The notes under the pieces are model-generated. The model made no database searches. It was given only the letters and a program-made list of their open reading frames with translations, and was not told the DNA's origin. The position numbers and the translations under genes were made by a program. This document shows, piece after piece, positions 27,295 to 35,133 of a DNA stretch of 64,000 nucleotides. The stretch is from JAAXIE01 sp965204245 (GTDB lineage: Bacteria; Chloroflexota; Dehalococcoidia; Lucifugimonadales; JAAXIE01), in assembly GCA_965204245.1 (NCBI GenBank), contig CBDBED010000008.1:124001-188000 (forward strand), read 5' to 3'. Positions within the stretch are counted from its first letter, which is position 1; each line of letters starts with the position of its first letter.

Positions 27295-28046
27295 CCAACC
27301 TGCTGGTGCTACCCGAACTGGGACAAGGGCCCGATACTTGGGGACGCGTATGGGGCCACCTGACCGCTCCCCGTCAGCACCCTCCCAGCCTCTCTTTGGC
27401 GGCCCCTGTAGAAAAGGTGACCACCATTGATTTCGCAGCCGCTCTTGGCGATGACCGTAAGGTCCGCCTAGCCGATGCCATTGACTACGTCGCCGAGCAG
27501 GGACATGAGCTAGGCCCGGGACCCAAGGTAGCCGTGGGCCACGGCCTCAGCGCCTCCCTCCTCCTAGCCTCCCTGCCCAAGTGGGACCCCTTGCCCGAGC
27601 GAGTGGTGCTGTTCGCCGGGGCCGCTCCTCGCCAGCGGGGCGCAGTCCTCAGCCCCCTGCCCAACGGTATCCTCTACCCCCTGCGCCTTCTGTCCTCCCT
27701 GCACCGTCTCATCGGCCGCCCCCTCACCATCCCCCATCACCTCATCTACCGCAAGATGTGCAACGGGATGGACACCATGGAGGTGGTGCATTACGTGGCC
27801 TCCTTCCGCCCCCTCCCCCTCCGATGGCTGGCCTCCCGCCTGACGATACCCCAGAGCATAGCCGCCGAGGGCCTGACCTACGTGGTGCTGGAGCGCGACC
27901 AACTCCTGCCCCCCAGCCTGCAGCGCGAGCAGGCCCGTTTCTTGGGTGCCCGTGAAGTCACATCCCTCGACGCCTGCCACCAAGCCATGCTCCAGCGCCC
28001 CGCGGATGTCGCCGAGATTATCCGCAGTGTAGCCCTAGCCACTTGA
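27291..28046 (+). CDS. Alpha/beta-hydrolase-fold protein lacking the nucleophile
   Basis: A 251-residue product starting at GTG 27291, which overlaps the corrected selA stop (GTGA). It reads as an alpha/beta hydrolase: LLVLPELGQGPDTWG at the start, an elbow VAVGHGLSASLLLA, a late acid in VVLERDQLLPP and a histidine in SLDACHQAML. The elbow has Gly where the nucleophilic Ser of GHSxG should be, so classic hydrolase activity is unlikely. In the raw sequence this frame is joined to the middle part of selA, an artefact of the selA frameshift. A function with selenocysteine is not implied by sequence. Confidence 0.65.
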   Translation: MTNLLVLPELGQGPDTWGRVWGHLTAPRQHPPSLSLAAPVEKVTTIDFAAALGDDRKVRLADAIDYVAEQGHELGPGPKVAVGHGLSASLLLASLPKWDPLPERVVLFAGAAPRQRGAVLSPLPNGILYPLRLLSSLHRLIGRPLTIPHHLIYRKMCNGMDTMEVVHYVASFRPLPLRWLASRLTIPQSIAAEGLTYVVLERDQLLPPSLQREQARFLGAREVTSLDACHQAMLQRPADVAEIIRSVALAT

Positions 28047-28129
28047 AGGCCCTATCGAGTACTAATGCAGGTCGATTCTGGCCCAAGAATGGCCCAATTC
28101 TCCAAGAAGGCACCCGGACTCGCCAATGC

Positions 28130-28135
28130 TATAAT
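28130..28135 (+). promoter_or_regulatory. Candidate -10 box before the two small genes
   Basis: A perfect TATAAT lies 44 bases before the TTG start at 28179. No good -35 hexamer is found 16-18 bases upstream, so this is a weak call. Confidence 0.35.
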
Positions 28136-28178
28136 TCAGTCATTACTCAGAAACGATATATGAAATATAAGGTGCGCC

Positions 28179-28442
28179 TTGGACGATCGGGAGTTCATCC
28201 AACGCGTAAAAGAGAAAATCGAGCGGCTCACTGACCGTGAGATTGACTTGGACATCGACAGGGAGCATCCGGACCGGCTCACCCTCGAACTGGGAATAGA
28301 TGTACCCCGCGTCGTCATTGGCTCCGACATGCTGGAGCACGCTGGATTCGGCCGGCTGGCCATCGAATACGCCGTCGCCTCCATAAAGCGTGGCGCTGAA
28401 GTCTCCCAACTGGAGTTCCAAGCCCTCCTCTCCCGGAACTGA
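28179..28442 (+). CDS. Small conserved-looking hypothetical protein
   Basis: An 87-residue acidic/basic helical protein starting MDDREFIQRVKEKIERL and containing DIDREHPDRLTLELG and a hydrophobic helix LAIEYAVASIKRG. TTG start preceded by AAGGTG. Codon use and length of open frame support a gene. No family recognised. The zinc-ribbon gene begins four bases after its stop, so the two are likely translated together. Confidence 0.6.
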   Translation: MDDREFIQRVKEKIERLTDREIDLDIDREHPDRLTLELGIDVPRVVIGSDMLEHAGFGRLAIEYAVASIKRGAEVSQLEFQALLSRN

Positions 28443-28446
28443 CCCC

Positions 28447-28632
28447 ATGGGCGACGAACACCACTGCTTAGCCTGCCACCACACCTTCCCTTGGTACCCT
28501 TCCGACGGCCCCACTCCATCCTGCCCACGCTGTGGCTCCCCAAGCGTGAAGAAGAATCCTTGGCTCCTGCGCCAAGGCGATGCAGACGGCCTCACCGACG
28601 AGGACCACTTCCTAGCGGGCCTCTCCGTTTGA
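28447..28632 (+). CDS. Small zinc-ribbon protein
   Basis: A 61-residue protein with two CxxC knuckles, CLACHHTFPW and CPRCGSPSVKK, that should bind one zinc. Zinc ribbons of this size often bind nucleic acid or protein. The start at ATG 28447 directly follows the upstream stop. Function unknown. Confidence 0.6.
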   Translation: MGDEHHCLACHHTFPWYPSDGPTPSCPRCGSPSVKKNPWLLRQGDADGLTDEDHFLAGLSV

Positions 28633-28634
28633 GG

Positions 28635-28705
28635 CATAGCCTGCTCCCCGTGAGGGAGCGCCAATCTCCCTTTCTCCGTGAGAGAGCGCCAGTATCCTTT
28701 CCACC
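28635..28705 (+). repeat. Two-copy direct repeat in spacer
   Basis: Two imperfect copies of CCGTGAGAGAGCGCCAGTAT-like sequence (about 28648-28672 and 28673-28697) lie between the zinc-ribbon gene and the convergent MaoC gene. Each contains a small hairpin. Origin unknown. Confidence 0.4.
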
Positions 28706-28744
28706 TCAAGAAGGTTAGGATGGGGGTGCAGAGGGTAACCGCCC

Positions 28745-29200
28745 CTACATCGGCACTCGCGCCCTAGCCCGCGCCACCACCACCTCATCTTGGTTCGTAC
28801 CCGTGACCTCGCACTCCACCCAGCGTTGCCCCTCCTCTACACCTTTGCCCGTCACCTGCCCCGTGAACGTTATCGTATCTCCTGCCCGCACAGGCTGGGT
28901 CGCCCGCATTTCCAGTTCGCTGCCCTGCCCCGTCAACTTCTGCAGCGGAAATCCCTTCTCCAGCAATTCCGCCACATACGCCACCGTGGCCACTCCCATG
29001 TTCACCGTACCCCCGAAGATGCCCCCCTTGGCAAACTCCTCGTCGGTATGCAGGTTGTTCCAGTTGGCCCGCGGTGCCGTTGACGCCAGCTTGGCATACA
29101 AATCAATGCTCTGTTGGTCCTCATGCTTGACCAGGATTGGCAGGTCGTCCCCCACCTCAATCTTGTCATAGTCCAGCGTCTTGGCCCAAAGCCTTGGCAT
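28745..29200 (-). CDS. MaoC-like hot-dog dehydratase
   Basis: The 151-residue protein has the hot-dog fold of MaoC/FAS1 type: a buried helix region DLYAKLASTAPRANWNNLHTD, GIFGGTVNMGVATVAYVAELL and the C-terminal strands TITFTGQVTGKGVEEG. The aspartate/histidine pair of (R)-specific enoyl-CoA hydratases may be H-T-D in NNLHTDEEFA. Likely hydrates or dehydrates an acyl-CoA. It is alone, convergent with the zinc-ribbon gene. Confidence 0.8.
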   Translation of the reverse strand: MPRLWAKTLDYDKIEVGDDLPILVKHEDQQSIDLYAKLASTAPRANWNNLHTDEEFAKGGIFGGTVNMGVATVAYVAELLEKGFPLQKLTGQGSELEMRATQPVRAGDTITFTGQVTGKGVEEGQRWVECEVTGTNQDEVVVARARARVPM

Positions 29201-29390
29201 AGCAGTTCCCTCCGGGTGGAATGGTACCCGTAGCTCACCCCTTCGTCCCCGTAGCTGACCCCTTCAAGGAGTGGCGCCCCTCACCGCTATCATACCAGCC
29301 CTCTGGCCGCGAGAGACCCAATGGGAAATCGGCCGCCAGCACGATGCTTTGGTCGGCAACCCGTCCGGCTGCGCGTCGTATCCCAATGGT

Positions 29391-29705
29391 CTACGTCTCA
29401 GGCTTCCAATTAAGCGCCCTCTCCAGATTCGACAGGTATTCCGTGAATGCGCGGCGTCCTGCCGGCGTTGCCTGCACCCACGTCCGTGGCTTGGAGTCCA
29501 CGAACTCCTTGTTCATGACCAGATAATCGGCCTCCTCCAGCCTCCGCAGGTGCGTCGTCAAGTTCCCGCCCGTCAAATCCAGCGTGCTTTGAATGAACCC
29601 GTAGGCTACCCGGTCCTCCACCGGCTGCGAGACCAGCATAGTCATTATCCGCAGACGGGTGGACTGGTGGATGGTCTCATCCAGCACGATGTCCGCGTCC
29701 CTCAA
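29391..29705 (-). CDS. Winged-helix transcriptional regulator (ArsR/MarR-like)
   Basis: A 104-residue winged-helix protein: STRLRIMTMLVSQP is the first helix pair, LDLTGGNLTTHLRRLEEADY is the recognition helix, and KPRTWVQATPAGRRAFTEYL forms the wing and last helix. This small type is often paired with a membrane protein gene; here its start overlaps the end of the membrane protein gene at 29702 by four bases, so they form one operon. Probably autoregulatory. Confidence 0.82.
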   Translation of the reverse strand: MRDADIVLDETIHQSTRLRIMTMLVSQPVEDRVAYGFIQSTLDLTGGNLTTHLRRLEEADYLVMNKEFVDSKPRTWVQATPAGRRAFTEYLSNLERALNWKPET

Positions 29706-30334
29706 TTGACTCTATTCCTGTGCATCCACCACGCTCCCACGGCCACCACTGCCAGCATCAGTCCCCCTGACACCGGCATGGCAACGTCGCCTAGCAGAGC
29801 GTTGGGTATGAAAAAAGCTGCCGCGAACGCCACTCCCACCATCGCGATCACCGTGTGGTGCATGATGCCGAAGAGGATATAGGCTAGGGACACTATCCCC
29901 ATAGTGACTATCGGTATCTGCTCCCCGTCTTCCCCATTCCACATTCCGGCAGCCACCGGTATGAGGAACATTGCCGCCACCACCGTCATCCAGTAGAGGA
30001 ACACCTTTATGCCGGCACTGCGGGAGGCGTCCCCCAAAGCCACGTTTCTCCCAGCGCGATGCCCGATGAACGCGCTCCCCGTCATGCCCGGCACCATGAG
30101 GCTCCCCCATAGCGCCCCGAAGACCCACGAGTTGCTTTCGATAAAATCAGGCGCCAATGTCATGATGGTGTACTGCGTCGCGACGCCGATGGACGCTATC
30201 GCCGCCCACCAAAGCAGTATCGGTGCTGACCCCGCGATATACATGGAACTCCGTGCCCTGTCCATCGACTCGTGGATCGTCCGCCAGCTCTCTTGGGCAG
30301 TGAGCTGTTCACCTCCGCTCTCCGAGCGTGCCAT
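29702..30334 (-). CDS. Membrane protein co-transcribed with winged-helix regulator
   Basis: The 210-residue protein has a soluble N-terminal helix (ESWRTIHESMDRARSSMYIAG) and about six membrane segments. Organisation resembles the YtaP/HAAS-type membrane proteins that accompany small winged-helix regulators. Overlaps the regulator gene by four bases. No transport motif visible. Confidence 0.72.
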   Translation of the reverse strand: MARSESGGEQLTAQESWRTIHESMDRARSSMYIAGSAPILLWWAAIASIGVATQYTIMTLAPDFIESNSWVFGALWGSLMVPGMTGSAFIGHRAGRNVALGDASRSAGIKVFLYWMTVVAAMFLIPVAAGMWNGEDGEQIPIVTMGIVSLAYILFGIMHHTVIAMVGVAFAAAFFIPNALLGDVAMPVSGGLMLAVVAVGAWWMHRNRVN

Positions 30335-30558
30335 GTCATACCTCCGTCTAACTGCTGTCTTCCTTGGATGGAAAGATTGTACTACAAACTAGTTTGCACT
30401 GCAATAGTGCCCGTCCACGAACTTGGTGCGGGGCAGCAAGACCTACTCACGAAGGCCCAACCCTAGGGTAGAATGTGGATGGGCGCCGCTCCCCGCCCGG
30501 CCCCACCACTGCCGTACCACTCATGCGTCCATGTCCCATACATGAGAGGAGGCCCACC

Positions 30559-31665
30559 ATGCAGACTATCGAGGTCGACCTCACCCAGCGCTGCGCATCC
30601 GAACCTGCCAAGGGACACAACCGCTGGCACCCCGACATCCCGCCCGCCGTAGAAGCCGATCCCGGCGAAGAGGTCGTCATGGTTACCCGCGACGCCCTCG
30701 ACGGCCAGATTCATTCCGGCACCACCGATTCCGACCTCACCAGCGTCGATCTCGGCCTCGTCCACCCTCTCACCGGCCCCGTCTACGTCAAGGGCGCCGA
30801 GACCGGCGACCTCCTCCAGATAAACGTCCTCGACATTGAGCCCGCATCCTTCGGCTTCACCAGCATCATCCCCGGCTTCGGCTTCCTCCGGAACATCTAC
30901 CTTGACCCCTTCGTTGCCAAGTGGGAGATGCGCGACGGCTTCGCCACCTCACAGCAGGTCCCCGGCGTCCGCGTCCCCGAAGCCTCCTTCATGGGCACGA
31001 TCGGCATCGCCCCCTCCCACGCCCTGCTCCAAGAAATCACGGAACGCGAGAACACCCTCCTCCAAGCAGGCGGCGCCGTCCAGCCTCCCGACGCCCACGG
31101 CGCCGTGCCCTCCACCGAGCCCATCGCCTCCTCCGCCCTCCGCACCATCCCGCCCCGCGAAATCGGCGGCAACCTCGACATCAAGCAACTCACCAAGGGC
31201 ACCCGCCTCTTCATCCCCGTCTCCGCCGAGGGCGCCCTCTTCTCCGCTGGCGACGCCCACTATGCCCAAGGCGACTCCGAGTGTTGTGGCACTGCCATCG
31301 AGATGGCCTGCACCCTCCACGTCAGCTTCGAAATCCGCAAGGGGGAGGCCCAGCGCCGCGGCATCCGCATGCCCTACTTCGAGCACGACGGCTACTCCAA
31401 TGCCCCCGAAATGGCGGCCCCCCGAGGCTACCTAGCCTCCGTCGGTATGAGCATCGCCGGCGGCGTCAACTACTCCGAGGACGCCACCACCGCCTCCCGC
31501 GAGGCCCTCATCAACATGATCAACCTCCTCATGGAACGCGGCTACACTCGCGAACAGGCCTATGTAATCTGCTCCGTAGCCGTCGACCTCAAAGTCAGCG
31601 AACTGGTAGATGTCCCCAACTTCGTAGTCTCCGCCTTCCTACCCCTCCAAATCTTCGAAGGGTAG
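30559..31665 (+). CDS. fmdA: Acetamidase/formamidase family protein
   Basis: A 368-residue FmdA_AmdA-family protein. It shows WHPDIPPAVEADPGEEVVM, HPLTGPVYVKGAETGDLL, FMGTIGIAP, PPREIGGNLDIKQLTKG, LFSAGDAHYAQGDSE and a C-terminal DVPNFVVSAFLP. These are the family's metal-dependent amidase motifs, so it probably hydrolyses formamide or a short amide to ammonia and acid. AGGAGG precedes the ATG at 30559. Stands alone. Confidence 0.88.
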   Translation: MQTIEVDLTQRCASEPAKGHNRWHPDIPPAVEADPGEEVVMVTRDALDGQIHSGTTDSDLTSVDLGLVHPLTGPVYVKGAETGDLLQINVLDIEPASFGFTSIIPGFGFLRNIYLDPFVAKWEMRDGFATSQQVPGVRVPEASFMGTIGIAPSHALLQEITERENTLLQAGGAVQPPDAHGAVPSTEPIASSALRTIPPREIGGNLDIKQLTKGTRLFIPVSAEGALFSAGDAHYAQGDSECCGTAIEMACTLHVSFEIRKGEAQRRGIRMPYFEHDGYSNAPEMAAPRGYLASVGMSIAGGVNYSEDATTASREALINMINLLMERGYTREQAYVICSVAVDLKVSELVDVPNFVVSAFLPLQIFEG

Positions 31666-31752
31666 GGTCGGAGCGTCCGGGAAAGACATCGACCCTCACT
31701 CACTCTTGGCTGGGTGGAACGCCTCAAGCAGTCTGTAAGGAGTTGTCAGATA

Positions 31753-32160
31753 CTAAAACAGCCTGCTGAGCGCCTCTTGGGGTTCTACGGCGCGGATCGG
31801 CGACCGTTCGTAGTCCCTGACATTCCTGGTGACTATGTACCTTGCCCCGCACGCCCGGGCCGCAGCCACCTGCATGGCATCTTCGAAGTCTGTCATCGGT
31901 AACTCGGTGGCAAAGCGGATCCCCTCGGTGTCAGTCGTAGCCACCCCGACAAAACTGGTTAGCTCGAAAATGAAGTCGCGCGTGGTCAGGCCCCCGAGCA
32001 CGGGGGCCACGATGTAGTAGAAGTTAGACACAGAGTGCCATGCGATGCATGCGGTTTCTGCTCCATTCTCGATCTGGTCCAAGAGTTCCGAGGCCGCCGT
32101 CGAGTACGGTTGCCTGTCAAGGGCGACGTCAATGATCACGTCGGTGTCGAGAAGTATCAC
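31753..32160 (-). CDS. PIN-domain (VapC-like) toxin
   Basis: A 135-residue PIN nuclease. Acidic active-site residues lie in MILLDTDVIID (D5), the central MTDFEDAMQ and the late TRNVRDY. PIN toxins cut tRNA or mRNA with magnesium. Its ATG overlaps the antitoxin stop codon by four bases, the usual toxin-antitoxin arrangement with the antitoxin first. Confidence 0.87.
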   Translation of the reverse strand: MILLDTDVIIDVALDRQPYSTAASELLDQIENGAETACIAWHSVSNFYYIVAPVLGGLTTRDFIFELTSFVGVATTDTEGIRFATELPMTDFEDAMQVAAARACGARYIVTRNVRDYERSPIRAVEPQEALSRLF

Positions 32161-32384
32161 TGGAGGTATTTCTGGGCCAGTGCCTCGTAACGCGGGTCCC
32201 CTTCACACTGTGCTGCTCGAAACTTACCGCGCCAACGTGAAGAGAATGATGGCACCTCCTCGCTCGCCATCTCCCTGAGAGACTTCTCCACCAGTGATGA
32301 AAGAGAAACACCGCGGGAGCGTGCATACCGCTTTGCCACTGGCAGCAGTTCAGCGTCTATGGTGATTGTCAGCTTTTGCTTCAT
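32157..32384 (-). CDS. Antitoxin partner of the PIN toxin (ribbon-helix-helix-like)
   Basis: A 75-residue basic protein. The N-terminal KQKLTITIDAELLPVAKRY and GVSLSSLVEKSLREM match the ribbon-helix-helix fold of DUF6364-type antitoxins: one strand to contact DNA, two helices to dimerise. The C-terminal RWRGKFRAAQ tail would bind the toxin. The palindromes just upstream are likely its operators. Confidence 0.82.
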   Translation of the reverse strand: MKQKLTITIDAELLPVAKRYARSRGVSLSSLVEKSLREMASEEVPSFSSRWRGKFRAAQCEGDPRYEALAQKYLQ

Positions 32385-32403
32385 CGAATCGGGACGTCCT
32401 GTA

Positions 32404-32451
32404 CGTATACGGCTGGCTTTTCAAGTATACGTGTATACTGCTGCTCTTCAA
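32404..32451 (-). promoter_or_regulatory. Toxin-antitoxin promoter overlapped by palindromic operators
   Basis: On the minus strand TTGAAG (32446-32451), a 16-base spacer and TATACT (32424-32429) make a promoter. The inverted repeat AGTATAC-GT-GTATACT (32424-32439) covers the -10 and spacer, and a second palindrome CGTATACG lies at 32404-32411. The shared GTATAC core fits binding by the ribbon-helix-helix antitoxin. Confidence 0.7.
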
Positions 32452-32478
32452 TAGGCGCGAATGGAAAGACCCCCGCCA

Positions 32479-33777
32479 TCACTCCCCACGATTCAAATGC
32501 GACTGCGCCTCCCGCGTGGTCGGTAGCGGCCCCATCCCCGTGTAATACTGCACCCCGCACACCAGAAGCTCCTCCGCCGGGAACTTCGTAATGACCTCGC
32601 ACCCGTCCGCCGTCACCACAAGCTGCTCCTCAATCCGCGCCGCCGACCACCCGTCCGTCGCGGGCCAGAAGGTCTCCAGCGCGAAGGTCATCCCCTCCTC
32701 AATGGTCTCCGGCGCATCCAGCGACACATACCGGCTGAAGATGGGCTTCTCCCAGATGGACAACCCCACTCCGTGTCCGTACTGCAATGCAAAGGCCGCC
32801 TCCTCGCTGGGGAACCCGAACTCCTGCGCCCGGGGCCACAAGTTCACCACCTCCGCGGTCGTCACCCCCGGCCTGATGATATCGATGGACTGGTCCAGTA
32901 TCTCCCGCGCCTTCTTGTACGCATCTCGCTGCGCCGGCGACGCGCTGCCAATGGCCAGCGTCCTGTAGTAGCACGTCCGGTACCCCATGTAGCTGTGCAT
33001 GATGTCGAAATAGGCCGGGTCTCCCGGGCGCAGGATGCGGTCCGTGAAGTTATGCGGGTGCGGGTTGCACCGCTCCCCTGATATGGCATTGATGCCCTCC
33101 ACATGCTCCGACCCCATCTCATACAGGGTCTTGTTGGCCATCGCCACCGCCTCGTTCTCCCGCACCCCCGGCCTTAGCGCCCGGTACAACTCGTCATACG
33201 TCGCGTCCACCAGACTGCACGCCATGTTCAGCAACGAGATTTCATCCTCAGTCTTCACCCGCCTCGTGTTCAGCATCAACTGCTGCCCATCCACCACGTT
33301 CAGCCCAGCAGCCTGCAACGCAAAAATCACCGCTGGCTCAGCGATATCCACCCCCAAAGGCTCGTTCTGCAGCCCCCGCTCCTCCAACTCAATCTTGATC
33401 TTCTGTGCCACATCCTCCGCCCGGCCCGCCTCAGGTGGCGTCGCTCCCCGTAGCGTGGAGATCCCATACCTCGATCGCTCCTCCCCCAGCCACGGGCAAT
33501 ACATCTGGTGGTGACGCGCCGCCGACCCGAAATCCCATAGAATGGGGTCGTCGTCCTGGGGCAGCAGGGTGAACCTCACCAGCTTGTCCATGGCCCAAGT
33601 CCCGATGGCAGTGGCCGTGAGATACCGGATGTTGTTCATGTCGAAGCACAGCACCGCCCCGAGGTCCGATTCCCGCAGCGCCTCCTTTGCCTTGGCAAGC
33701 CGCTGCGTCCGCAACCGGTCAAAGTTGATCCGCTCCGCCAGATCCGTCCCCATCGCCCCAAAAGTCCTGAGCGTCAC
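32479..33777 (-). CDS. M24 (creatinase/aminopeptidase P)-fold protein with altered metal site
   Basis: The 432-residue protein has the two-domain M24 layout: an N-terminal creatinase-like domain (LGAVLCFDMNNIRYLTATA) and a pita-bread domain from about residue 185 (VKTEDEISLLNMA). Metal ligands are incomplete. The strand with the first aspartate is kept (YFDIMHSYMGYRT), but the second Asp is Cys (RTCYYRT). The HExP motif reads WEKP, while the histidine in YGHGVG and the glutamates in FALETFWP and ARIEEQL are present. Peptidase activity is doubtful; family members include creatinase, ectoine hydrolase and the DMSP lyase DddP. GTG start with GGAGGG seven bases upstream. Confidence 0.78.
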   Translation of the reverse strand: MTLRTFGAMGTDLAERINFDRLRTQRLAKAKEALRESDLGAVLCFDMNNIRYLTATAIGTWAMDKLVRFTLLPQDDDPILWDFGSAARHHQMYCPWLGEERSRYGISTLRGATPPEAGRAEDVAQKIKIELEERGLQNEPLGVDIAEPAVIFALQAAGLNVVDGQQLMLNTRRVKTEDEISLLNMACSLVDATYDELYRALRPGVRENEAVAMANKTLYEMGSEHVEGINAISGERCNPHPHNFTDRILRPGDPAYFDIMHSYMGYRTCYYRTLAIGSASPAQRDAYKKAREILDQSIDIIRPGVTTAEVVNLWPRAQEFGFPSEEAAFALQYGHGVGLSIWEKPIFSRYVSLDAPETIEEGMTFALETFWPATDGWSAARIEEQLVVTADGCEVITKFPAEELLVCGVQYYTGMGPLPTTREAQSHLNRGE

Positions 33778-33827
33778 TTGTCTCCCTCCTGCCTGCTAAC
33801 CGTCATCCTCTTGTTCTTAACGCCCCG

Positions 33828-34712
33828 TTACTCCGGCTCCTCACCGGAGAGCCGCCGCAACATCTCGTGGAAGATGATGAAATCATATTTCGACAGCCCC
33901 ATGCCCCGTGCAGTGGTCAGCATCTGGTTCGTCACCGCCGCCGTATTCAGCGGCACCCCCAGTTCATGCCCCATTTCCAGTGCCAACTCCAAGTCCTTCT
34001 GGATCATGGTCACATCAAAAAGCGCTTCCTGGTCCCAGTTCCCAATCAATGGTGCCCTGTACTTCAGCATCGGCGAGGCCGCCACGCTGTTCACCAGAGC
34101 CTCCAGAGCCAGATGCCTCGGTATCCCGCTCCGCTCCGCCAGCAGCAGCCCCTCGGCAAACGCCAGCACCTGCACCGGCAAACTAAGGTTGATGGCGATC
34201 TTCATCGCAGCCGCCTGCCCGTTCACCCCCACATGGGTGATGGTAGGCCCGATGTTCTTCAAATACGGCGTCACCCTCTCCAATGTCTCCGCGTTCCCCC
34301 CGACCATAAAAGACAGCGTCCCCGCCTCCACCGTAACCGCACTCCCGGAAACCGGAGCATCCAGCATGGAAGCACCCTGGTCCGCCACCGCCGTCGCCAA
34401 CTGCCTGCTCACCGCCGGGCTCACGGTACTCATGTCCACGTACACCTTGCCCGGCTCCATCCCAGCCAGCACCCCATCATCCCCCTCAGTGACGGCCAGC
34501 AGAGCATCATCGTTGGCCATCATGGAGAAAGTCACCTCCGATGACTCTGCCACCTCCCGCGGCGTGTCGGCCAACTCCATCCCCATCTCCACAAGCCACT
34601 GTGCCCGGGACCGGGTCCGGTTGTATCCGGTAACGCGATGCCCCCCATCAATGAGGCGACGCGCCATCCGCCCCCCCATAGTCCCCAGACCCACAAATCC
34701 CAAATCGGCCAT
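33828..34712 (-). CDS. 3-hydroxyisobutyrate dehydrogenase family (beta-hydroxyacid dehydrogenase)
   Basis: A 294-residue NAD(P)-dependent beta-hydroxyacid dehydrogenase: Rossmann motif LGFVGLGTMGGRMARRLIDG, substrate-binding DAPVSGSAVTVEAGTLSFM and the catalytic lysine region AAAMKIAINLSLPV. The group oxidises 3-hydroxyisobutyrate, tartronate semialdehyde or similar. The ATG at 34712 has AGGAGG upstream. It is 50 bases upstream of the M24 gene on the same strand. Confidence 0.88.
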   Translation of the reverse strand: MADLGFVGLGTMGGRMARRLIDGGHRVTGYNRTRSRAQWLVEMGMELADTPREVAESSEVTFSMMANDDALLAVTEGDDGVLAGMEPGKVYVDMSTVSPAVSRQLATAVADQGASMLDAPVSGSAVTVEAGTLSFMVGGNAETLERVTPYLKNIGPTITHVGVNGQAAAMKIAINLSLPVQVLAFAEGLLLAERSGIPRHLALEALVNSVAASPMLKYRAPLIGNWDQEALFDVTMIQKDLELALEMGHELGVPLNTAAVTNQMLTTARGMGLSKYDFIIFHEMLRRLSGEEPE

Positions 34713-34787
34713 CACGCCTCCTGCTCAGCTATTCCAATTGAAACGAAAAGACGTATATCGCAGCTTAACCCATGCACATCTCAGTCC

Positions 34788-35054
34788 TTAGAATATCAAG
34801 CGTCCCAATTTGAATATTCCGAAGAAAAGCCCGAAGATAACACTCGAAATAATCATGCTTCCAAATAGATAACGATTAGCTATGGCTGACTCTATTGAGG
34901 CTCGACGGAGCCGGATGTACTCATAGGCACCCCAAAGAGCGTCCAAACCGAAGACGCTTGGGACTAGAATCCACACAGGAAACCAGTTACTGGCTGCTCC
35001 GAACCATGCGGCGAGCACCGCACCTATCAAACTAAGAAAAGAGACACAAGCCAT
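34788..35054 (-). CDS. Small membrane protein
   Basis: An 88-residue hydrophobic protein with about three membrane segments (residues 4-23, 26-40 and 66-85) and a basic loop YIRLRRASIES. It lies between speE and the 3-hydroxyisobutyrate-dehydrogenase-like gene. No close ribosome site; function unknown. Confidence 0.5.
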   Translation of the reverse strand: MACVSFLSLIGAVLAAWFGAASNWFPVWILVPSVFGLDALWGAYEYIRLRRASIESAIANRYLFGSMIISSVIFGLFFGIFKLGRLIF

Positions 35055-35133
35055 AGGAAGGCTAGGATACCAAATGCATAGGGGAAGGGAGTAGTAGCGG
35101 CGGTGTCCCGGTAGATGGATGAGTGCTGAGAAC

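Noticed and set aside
25971..28046. Natural fusion of SelA and a hydrolase
   Set aside because: SelA continues in another frame to its normal C-terminus; the join is caused by one extra base.
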